Part shown: in pieces, positions 56,482-64,000 of the stretch | Numbering within the stretch: position 1 is the first letter of the stretch | Layout of the letters: each line of letters starts with the position of its first letter | Assembly (NCBI GenBank): GCA_030077755.1 | Contig: JAQJZZ010000001.1 | Span: 682,001-746,000 of the forward strand | Reading direction: 5' to 3' | Origin: Filosporella fistucella | Lineage: Eukaryota; Ascomycota; Leotiomycetes; Helotiales | Length of the DNA stretch: 64,000 nt | Translations under genes and position numbers: made by a program | The notes under the pieces: model-generated | What the model was told of the DNA's origin: nothing | Database searches by the model: none | The model's input: the letters and a program-made list of their open reading frames with translations, nothing else

Positions 56482-56971
56482 TCAATCGACTACACTTGCC
56501 GAACCGCTGCAAACCTCAAAAGCCGTCATTCTCTGTAAGCCATAACACGAATTGCAGTTTTTGACAAACGCACTGTAACAACTTTGACCCATAGGTGTGT
56601 CAGAACCGTCGACACATTCGCAAAAGATACAGACATCGTATTGCGGATCGGCGTTGGGAGGGGAGTACACACATTTAATGGGGTTTGTTGAAGACTTTCT
56701 TGGAGAATAAATGGAAATAGCATAACCAACTTTGATAGAATGGCTGAGTCTTTTGTCTTGGGATGCTATTGTGCTTGTGGAAATGGTTGACGAGACAATA
56801 CTCACGTTCTGGTGAGGGAAGTAGGATATTATTTATACATTTCACATTTATCTCCTCTTCCAGCTGCAAACTAAGCAGTTTTGAAGTACCAAGGTCCTCA
56901 TCTCTGGTGTAAAGGTAAGCATGGACTCGAATCGAAACAAGTGAAGTAAGGAAACATGCGCAAGAGAACAT
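56482..56971 (-). CDS. Small secreted nine-cysteine protein (effector-like)
   Basis: Two minus-strand exons, 56806-56971 and 56482-56765, joined over a 40-bp intron (GTGAGT donor) to 149 residues in phase. MFSCACFLTSLVSIRVHA is a plausible signal peptide ending near residue 18. The mature protein has nine Cys (45, 87, 101, 104, 106, 118, 126, 129, 141), dense in the C-terminal third (CIFCECVDGSD, SCYSAFVKNCNSCYG, EVC). The odd count leaves one free Cys or an intermolecular bond. Unspliced, the reading frame would end soon after the donor, which is why the gene looks like two unrelated ORFs. Family unknown. Small secreted cysteine-rich proteins in fungi commonly act on hosts or competitors; here that is inference. 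Confidence 0.75.
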
Positions 56972-59197
56972 TCTCTGGGGCCTGAAATTATCTACGCACC
57001 TTCTGGAGGATATCCAAATGCTGAGGTAATAAAGAAAAAGTGGAAAAAGAATATTGGTGGAGGTTCATAGCAATTTGACTGCACCGCTTCATCATAAATC
57101 CCTCTTTCTCCCCTCATCACTCAAGGTCCATCACTCAACAAAAAATCCGACAAAGTTTTCCGGAACTCCCCCCACTCTATTATGTAAAATTCCGGCTACA
57201 GAAATGCTGTGCCTCTTGAAAAATCAATTATTGATGCCAAAAATTGACGGCAAGCCACCAGTAGTCAATGCGTCTGGCTAAAGTTTACGCGTACGGCACA
57301 ATTTTCTCTCGCGCTGTACTGGAAATGAATCTTACGCAGGCAAGAGTCAACTTATAATAGTTGCAATTAAGATATGTAGCATATACCCAATTTGTGAGCA
57401 CAGCTTGAAGAGGTAGTACCCAAGCAAGCAAGAAGCTTCACTTTCTGCTGCTATCTGCTTGAATTTTGGAGAAACGCTTGTAGCATCCGCAAACATATAT
57501 GCCATTAGCTGGGCTGGAATAATGATACAAATGCGTGTGAAATATAAAAACCCTGGATTTTCACCAGTCATTGTGATATCAGGAGATGTCACTTGTTCTG
57601 GGCATGCAATGAAAAACGGGAAGACTGAGCTAAGCGAGTAGTGACCCCTCCCCCTTATTATGTTTGCTTGGCGAGAGGGCAACTTCAATTATTGAGTTTA
57701 AGATGATCCACTGGTATTGATACATGATTGGAATTTTTGGGTCAATTTTTGAGCAATTGGATCGGTCAAGCTGCATCTATATTCTCGAGCCTACCAGATA
57801 AAGTATCACCTTTGTAGATCGCATAAGCATTAAACTGAGTTGGTCTCTAGGTGCTTTAGATCATGTCAAGCTTCAGGTTCCTGGGTCAGCCCTAGTATAC
57901 ATAAATGCTATGAATACTACTGAGTTCCCCTTTCATACCAAGTTGACGTTGAACGTCCAAGTAGTATTTCTCTGACATGACATCCACTAAGCCAACTCTC
58001 GTTTTCCTCCCAGGAGCATGGCATTCGCCATCTGCTTTCTCAATCATAATCTCGAAATTGACTATATTAGATTTCAAATGAATTTCTCTGCCTCTCCAAG
58101 CAGTGAACTATTCAATAGTCTCGGCATATATAATGCCTCTCGGAGGCATTCTCTAGGCACTCGGTCAAGTATGTAATAGACTGGCTGGATAGTTTATCGT
58201 AGTGAAGATTCCGGCTCCGTTTTGGAACATTTCAATATTGAGACCATCAGAGATCTTAGCTCATTCTCGCAGGTGATGCAACAAATATCGCTTGAGCCGG
58301 GGACGTGGCGCATATATGTAATTATGCTGAGGTTGGGAATATGGTCCTAGTCGCTGAAAAAGGGGAGGTCCGAATATTCACAATGCCAATATTATATCTT
58401 AGCGACGATTTCTCTGGCCAGGACTTGTGGAGAAATGATGAAAATCATTACCACCCGGCTGAACAATCATTTTCTAGATACAAGATGCTATGTAGTAGAC
58501 CTAAATCTTCACGTGACTACGCCACAATCATAAATATTCCTGTTGGACCCAACCTTACCATGTTGAATGGATTTATTGAAGTCGGAAAAGAGTATTGATG
58601 ATTCCACCTGATCGAGCCATCCTGTTACCTTGAGTACTGAATAACAGTATAGGCTGATCATATGCTTCGGATTGTAGGTTCATCCGCTCCGGTGGCTGAA
58701 AATTTCATAGTTTGAGAGTTTGCATAACGATATGGCCTTTCCTCCAATTAGACCATTCGCATCTTTCCTTTCCCTTAATTCTACCCCGCAGTCGTATCAT
58801 AGCTCCCCTTTCTTCTGTGCGTCCACACGATAACTAAAAACGCTCGGAAGGAAATGTTTCTTTGTCCAGGTCGAAACGTCCTGCCTGCTTCTTCCGGTTA
58901 GTGTTGAGAAGCTAAACCTTAAATGTGGACATGGGCCTCGGTATGTTGTTGGGATCGTCATCGAAAGACTTTCTAGGTCAACGCCATCGAAATCGTCTGT
59001 GGAATACACCTTGGCGTTTTGGAATTGCGAGAAGAAATAAAGAGCTGATGGCTGCTTCTATTTACTGTTACTCTCCTCACAATTCCTTTATAGCACCCCC
59101 TTTCTTACTCAGAGATTTTCGCCAGGGATAAACACATTACCAGAACCGTGGAACGCTCTGCCACCTAATCGTGATATAATCCCCGCCACACCTTACC
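56972..59197. other. Intergenic with possible gene relics
   Basis: 2.2 kb of AT-rich DNA with no supportable gene. Weak relic-like ORFs are present, the clearest at 58305-58598. A short inverted repeat AATGCCTC / GAGGCATT lies at 58132-58150. The last few hundred bases hold the promoter of the monooxygenase. Confidence 0.5.
58305..58598 (+). pseudogene. Possible exon relic of unknown gene
   Basis: A 97-codon open stretch without an ATG start has coding-like text (VGNMVLVAEKGEVRIFTMPI, DYATIINIPVGPNLTMLNGF). A neighbouring frame just upstream reads QQISLEPGTWRIYVIMLRLG. This may be the 3' end of a decayed gene, or chance. No family recognised. Confidence 0.25.
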
Positions 59198-60679
59198 ATG
59201 GGGTCGATTCAAATACCCCCAAGCATCGACTTCGATGTGATAATAGTCGGAGCTGGTATTTCTGGAATTAACGCCGCATACCGTGTTCAAACAGAATTAC
59301 CAGGATACTCGTACACAATTATCGAGTCCCGTGATGCGATTGGCGGCACTTGGGACCTCTTTCGATACCCAGGAATCCGGTCAGACTCCGACTTACACAC
59401 ATTTGGGTTTCCATGGAGGCCGTGGTCCGAGCCTAAAGCTATTGCTGATGGAACCTCAATTCGAGAATATATCAAAGAATCTGCAGCGAAATTTGGTATC
59501 GACCGCAAGATTCGGTTCCATCACAAGCTGTTGTCTGGAGACTGGTCAACAAGCGACCAGCTCTGGACCTTGGACGTAGATGCCGATGGACAAAAACAAC
59601 ATTTCAGAGCCCGTTTCATTATCCTCAGTACAGGATATTATGACTACAACGAACCATTGAAAGCCAGCATTCCCGGTATCGAGAACTTCAAGGGCCAAAT
59701 CATTCATCCACAATTCTGGCCCGAAGATCTTGACTATGAAGGCAAGAAGATGATTATCATCGGAAGCGGTGCTACCGCAATCACTCTCCTTCCAAATTTG
59801 GCAGAGAAAGCAGGTAGTGTCACAATGCTGCAAAGAAGTCCAACATATGTCCTCGCCCTCCCCTCAGTCGATCCTACCGGTGACTGGATCCGCAGATGGT
59901 TCCCAGTACGGGTCGCTCAAAAATTCGTCCGTTGGAAATTCCTCGTCCTGCCATTCATCTTCTTCAAATTCTGTCGCGCCTTTCCAAATGTCGCCCGAAA
60001 AGTCATTCGAGGCAATACCGAGAAGAACCTCCCAAAATCGATACCCCACGATCCGAATTTCAATCCTTCATATAACCCCTGGGAGCAACGTCTTTGCGTT
60101 TGTCCTGACGGAGATTTCTTCAAAGCATTACACAGAGGTAATGCAGATGTGGTGACGGATAATATCAAAACGGTCACCGCGACCGGGATCCAAACGGATG
60201 GTGGCAAGACATTGGAGGCGGACATAATCATCACCGCCACGGGTCTGAAAATGCAACTCGCAGGCGGTGCACGCTTCTCGGTCGATAGCAAGCCTCTCAA
60301 TTTCCCTGATAAATACATCTGGAAAGGCGTCATGTTGCAAGATATGCCCAACGCCGCCTTCGTAATCGGCTACACCAATGCATCCTGGACCCTCGGCGCC
60401 GACACAACTGCGCAACTCGTATGCAGACTCTTGAAGCAAATGGATAGAAATAAACAATCAAGCGCGGTACCAAGAGTTCATCAAAAGATGCAGCCGCAAA
60501 CCCTGCTCAATCTGAGCTCGACGTATATTCAGAAGGCGAAGGGTAGTATGCCAAAGGCGGGGAATCGGGGACCGTGGAAACCAAGGGATAATTATTTGAC
60601 TGACCACTGGGTTGCTAGTCATGGGAATTTGACGACGGATCTCGATTTCACGAGCATTTCTCTGAAGAAAGTGAACTGA
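59198..60679 (+). CDS. FAD/NADPH monooxygenase, Baeyer-Villiger type
   Basis: Flavin monooxygenase inserting oxygen into ketones or related small molecules. Single exon, 493 residues, ATG in the context CTTACC-ATG-G. The FAD-binding GAGISG is at residues 18-23 after FDVIIV. The second BVMO fingerprint GGTWDLFRYPGIRSD follows. The class-defining FxGxxxHxxxWP motif is exact as FKGQIIHPQFWP. The NADPH Rossmann site IIIGSGATA lies near 187-195, and IIITATG occurs near 345. The length is typical. It is followed by a sugar-porter-type MFS gene on the same strand. Substrate not predictable; relatives act in catabolism and in secondary metabolism. Confidence 0.92.
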   Translation: MGSIQIPPSIDFDVIIVGAGISGINAAYRVQTELPGYSYTIIESRDAIGGTWDLFRYPGIRSDSDLHTFGFPWRPWSEPKAIADGTSIREYIKESAAKFGIDRKIRFHHKLLSGDWSTSDQLWTLDVDADGQKQHFRARFIILSTGYYDYNEPLKASIPGIENFKGQIIHPQFWPEDLDYEGKKMIIIGSGATAITLLPNLAEKAGSVTMLQRSPTYVLALPSVDPTGDWIRRWFPVRVAQKFVRWKFLVLPFIFFKFCRAFPNVARKVIRGNTEKNLPKSIPHDPNFNPSYNPWEQRLCVCPDGDFFKALHRGNADVVTDNIKTVTATGIQTDGGKTLEADIIITATGLKMQLAGGARFSVDSKPLNFPDKYIWKGVMLQDMPNAAFVIGYTNASWTLGADTTAQLVCRLLKQMDRNKQSSAVPRVHQKMQPQTLLNLSSTYIQKAKGSMPKAGNRGPWKPRDNYLTDHWVASHGNLTTDLDFTSISLKKVN

Positions 60680-61404
60680 GCGAGAGATGTGCATAGCCAA
60701 AATATTCGAGGTTGGATCTGGTATTTGTGGGGGGTGCAATTAACTTTATCGGTGTTAGCTTTGAGGGCGGAACAAGGAACAAAATTCGAGCCATGTTTGA
60801 AAAGACAAATTACTTCCATCTCTGGGTTTTATTATCTCATCTCAAATATATGTATAATTTAGAGTATAGCCTAATATAGAATCTGACAAAAGCCCAGCTC
60901 GCACAACCCTCAATCATCCCACTTTCAGCCTTCCAGCAAGGCTGACTTTTTCGGGCTAATACACGGCGATATATCCACTTTCATGCTTACCTTATCTCTC
61001 AAATCTTCGGGCTGATCCACTTCTCCTTGGTTTACGGCATAGTTGCCTTTTAATTTCAAGGCGGAGTTTCCTGTTCTTGATGCCCCGCTATCGCGTCACC
61101 TTCCTTAGGCATTCCCGACAGTACTATGTCAGGAGGCTTGTGTTGAAATTTTTGACATGATTCGTGTGCGGTGTGTCTTCGGTGTGTCTTTTTCGGGGAA
61201 TCAGTGAAAATGTGAGAGATCTTCTGGATGAGATAAGAGATTTTTTTTCTCGCGTGGGCGGTCGGGATGACTCGATGAGTATGGGAAGGTTGGTGCTTTC
61301 ATATTTGATAAAGTCACATATTGCATCGTGTAAAAGATATCAGAAACTTGACTTCACCCTTCATCGACTTCCCTCTCTTCGCTGAACTCTCGTCTTCCTT
61401 CGAG
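60680..61404. other. Intergenic, MFS transporter promoter
   Basis: 725 bp between two same-strand genes, holding 3' UTR and promoter. No ORF with features. Confidence 0.6.
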
Positions 61405-63133
61405 ATGTACATCACATCATGGCTTCATCCCCCAAAATATGTGCAAGCCGCCACCATAATTTCCATCGGTGGCATCTTATTTGGGTGAGTCTTTCTTCCT
61501 CACTTTTTATTGCCGTATTGACAATTTCAAGTCTTGATACCGGCACAATTGGTCCTCTCACCACCATGTCTCAATTCAACACTTCATTCGGTCAACTGTC
61601 ATCGACCGTCCATGGTCTCGTCGTTTCCACGATCTTGATCCCGGCAGCCATCTCATCTTTCTTCGGCGGCCATCTGGCGAACCGTGTAGGTAGATTGAGA
61701 GGTATCGCCCTTGGAGCAGCTGTTTTTGGTTTGGGTGCTGGAATTGAGGCTTCGAGCATGTGGTTAGGGATGCTGATTGCAGGGAGAGCGATTAAAGGGA
61801 TTGGCGAGGGGTTGTTTCTGAGTACTAGTGTTGTGTGAGTCCATCATCGTGCCGCTGTTTGAGAACTCCGCCGCAATTCTTTATTCTGTGCATAACATCG
61901 GAAACTGATAGAACCAAGTTACATAACAGAGATTTCCCCTCCTCGCTCAAGAGGCACACTAGCTTCTATTCCGCAGTTTCTGACAACAGTTGGTGTATGC
62001 GCCGGCTACTTCATCTGCTATGGCAGTGTCGGACTCACTTCATCAGCATCGTGGCGCTTGCCGTTTGCTCTTCAGTCTTTCATTGCGTATGCTTTTACAA
62101 TCTCGACTCTCATATTTCTGCCTGAGAGTCCGAGATGGCTTACAGCGAAAGGCAGACATGATGAAGCTTTCGCAATTTGGGAAGAATTGGGTATTGATGC
62201 CACAGAAAGAGAGAAGATTGAAGAAACTTCAGGTGCGCAAACAAAGAGTGTAAAGGGAGGTGGACGGGAGTTGTTGGAAGTATTTGGGAAAGATGCTTGG
62301 AGGAGAACTGCTTTGGGAGTCTTCTTGATGGGAATGCAGCAGGCGAGCGGGATCGATGGCGTCTTATACTACGCACCACTTCGCTTCTCCTCCGCTGGTC
62401 TCAGTTCGAGTACTTCTTCTTTCCTTGCTTCTGGCATTTCCGCTCTCTTGATCCTTCTCGTCACTATTCCCGCCTTCCTCTTCGCAGATAAGTGGGGTCG
62501 AAGCACTTCCGCTATATTCGGCGGCATCATGCAAACCATCTGTATGTTTCTGATGGGCTCGCTATACGCATCCGGTGCTGTTCATAGTGACAGAGGAGCG
62601 GCGAGATGGGTAGTAATCGTGTGTATTTATGTTTTCGCGATGGCATTTTCGGGAACATGGGGCGTTTGTTTTAGAGTTTACGTTAGTGAGATTCAACCGC
62701 CGAGGACGAGGGCAGGCGCGAGTAGTCTGGCATTGAGTGCGAATTGGGTTCGTCAATCCCGAATTATGGTTTGACCGGATTGCTAATCATTCTCCAGACG
62801 GTGAATTGGATCATAGCATTCACCACTCCTATTTTTCTAGCACATTCTTCTTACGGTGTCTACTTCTTGTTTGGAAGTGCGGCATTATTGACAGTTGTTG
62901 TTTGTGTCTTTTCGATGCCGGAAACGAAAGGAAGAAGCTTGGAGGATATCGATGCGAGCTTTAGGAAGGGGCAGAAGGCAGGAACAGGCAACAATATTGA
63001 GTTGAGATCAATTTCGCCGGAAGAAATCTTCATCGGCGAGGAGAGCGGATTTGAAAGTGAAAGGGACAGGGAAAGCAAAACCATGAACGCTAATATCAGG
63101 GAAGGAGCGAGGAGCACTAGCTCAATTGTCTGA
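61405..63133 (+). CDS. MFS sugar-porter family transporter
   Basis: Twelve-helix H+ symporter or uniporter of sugars or related polyols. Four exons (61405-61484, 61532-61834, 61919-62747, 62798-63133), introns 47, 84 and 50 bp, give 515 residues in phase. The start at 61405 gives MYITSWLHPPKYVQAATIIS, and the first splice restores the sugar-porter phrase GGILFGLDTGTIGPLTTM. Signature motifs are present: NRVGRLRG, GRAIKGIGEG, YITEISPPRSRG, PESPRWLTAKGR near residue 196, MQQASGIDGVLYYAP, and PETKGRSLEDID near 444. A 14-bp-downstream ATG in another frame produces only a dead-end ORF. Substrate cannot be assigned from motifs alone. Confidence 0.93.
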
Positions 63134-64000
63134 GAATAATTGAATGAGAAGGCTAACTCATTAGCCTGTCATAGGCATGGGCTCTCTTTCTGACATTGGG
63201 ATGAAATCGGTACAGCTATCGAGAATGATATCTCGAAATTTTTTGACTTCAACTGCCGTGTTGATGCCTTGCACGAAATATGACATTTGTTGCATCTCAG
63301 ACACAAAGCCTCGACCAGTCGAAATGTCTCACTCATATGCATCAGCCCAGATCGATAAGGTAATTCGACAATGGGCTGATGGTATTTCGTCGTATACGGC
63401 TTCTCGAACGCCTCTTCCGTCGGTCCTCCCTCGGATTAGTCCCCAAACATGGAAGTTCATCAACGATTTTTCAGCCCCAAATATCAAAAACAGACAGTCA
63501 TTTGACATTCTCTCCTCTTTTAGTCCCCAGATTTTCTCGCATCGCTTATATGTAAGGGAGCTTGCAGCGGGAGGTGGTCCTCCGCACCGACGGATTAATT
63601 CTGCTCCGCGGGGACCGTGCCGCCGAGCCATCTCCTCCTCCACATCTCTCCATACGGTCCATACTTTGCCATCTATCATTGTTTATTTACGGGTCGACTA
63701 CCGAAAGACCCTGTTCCCTCCCCACATTCTAGATCAATTTTCTCCTGACAAGCATTTCTTCCTGGAAACGAGTCCAATCATTATATACATGAGACCGAGG
63801 CTTCTCCTTTTTCTCGCCAACAAGGTTTAAGGGTGCTATCTCTGCTCTCCGCAATTTGTTTTCGGTACTTTGATCCGTACCCTATTATTTGTCCGATAGA
63901 AACGAATGGTATGAGCGAAATGAGGGTATTCCATTTGCTATATAAGGTTGGATTCTCTTATTCTGCTTGGCTTCTTCAAGCTTTCTTGCCTAGCCTCACG
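63134..64000. other. Right-end intergenic with overlapping antisense ORFs
   Basis: Two overlapping ORFs lie here: 217 codons plus (63177-63830, ATG only 44 bp after the transporter stop) and 116 codons minus (63329-63679, ATG). Neither has a recognisable domain. The plus ORF is more likely transporter 3' UTR. A GC-richer patch at 63390-63640 could be part of a minus-strand exon. I leave both uncalled. Confidence 0.45.
63939..63946 (+). promoter_or_regulatory. TATA-box-like element at window edge
   Basis: A TATATAAG motif is followed by pyrimidine-rich DNA at the very end of the window, consistent with the promoter of a plus-strand gene starting beyond it. Confidence 0.4.

Noticed and set aside
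58132..58150. Inverted repeat AATGCCTC/GAGGCATT as a mobile-element end
   Set aside because: Too short, single copy in the window and no target duplication seen.
63177..63830. 217-codon ORF after the MFS transporter
   Set aside because: It begins 44 bp after the transporter stop, has no domain and overlaps an antisense ORF; probably 3' UTR and intergenic DNA.

Overview
The window is nuclear DNA of a filamentous ascomycete (Pezizomycotina). The class Leotiomycetes (Helotiales) is my inference, not a proven assignment. The evidence is intron-split genes with short introns (40-271 bp, GT-AG, CTRAY branch points), a Polycomb-type KMT6 methyltransferase, an eisosome Pil1 gene, a HET-domain gene and several small secreted cysteine-rich proteins. 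No tRNA, rRNA, CRISPR array or intact transposon was recognised.

Layout. 1-11.6 kb is a gene desert in front of a G1 cyclin (11588-12798). 14.7-25.2 kb looks like an accessory island: an intact HET gene, an intact secreted GMC oxidoreductase with an odd active site, a dead DHA2-type MFS transporter, a dead gene of unknown function, a disrupted Ecm33-like secreted gene and a small secreted six-cysteine protein. 25.3-32.2 kb is conserved housekeeping: the XPG/Rad2 nuclease, divergent from the NatC subunit Naa38, then the eisosome protein Pil1. 34.7-43.9 kb holds an uncharacterised ankyrin-like protein and, 3.5 kb away on the other strand, KMT6, the PRC2 catalytic subunit. 45.5-51.2 kb holds a large kinase/beta-propeller gene placed tail-to-tail with a CorA-like membrane protein. 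51.9-55.2 kb has a small frameshifted gene and an amino-acid permease containing a GC-AG intron. 55.6-57.0 kb carries two more small secreted cysteine-rich proteins. 59.2-63.1 kb has a Baeyer-Villiger-type monooxygenase followed by a sugar-porter-type MFS transporter.

Intron-exon structures were rebuilt by hand from splice signals and checked for reading-frame closure; lengths quoted come from those models. Most intergenic stretches carry only pyrimidine-rich promoter or leader DNA and ORFs no longer than chance would give. The most interesting material is the three small secreted proteins, all too short or too split to appear as long ORFs, and the decaying genes around 20-23.5 kb.
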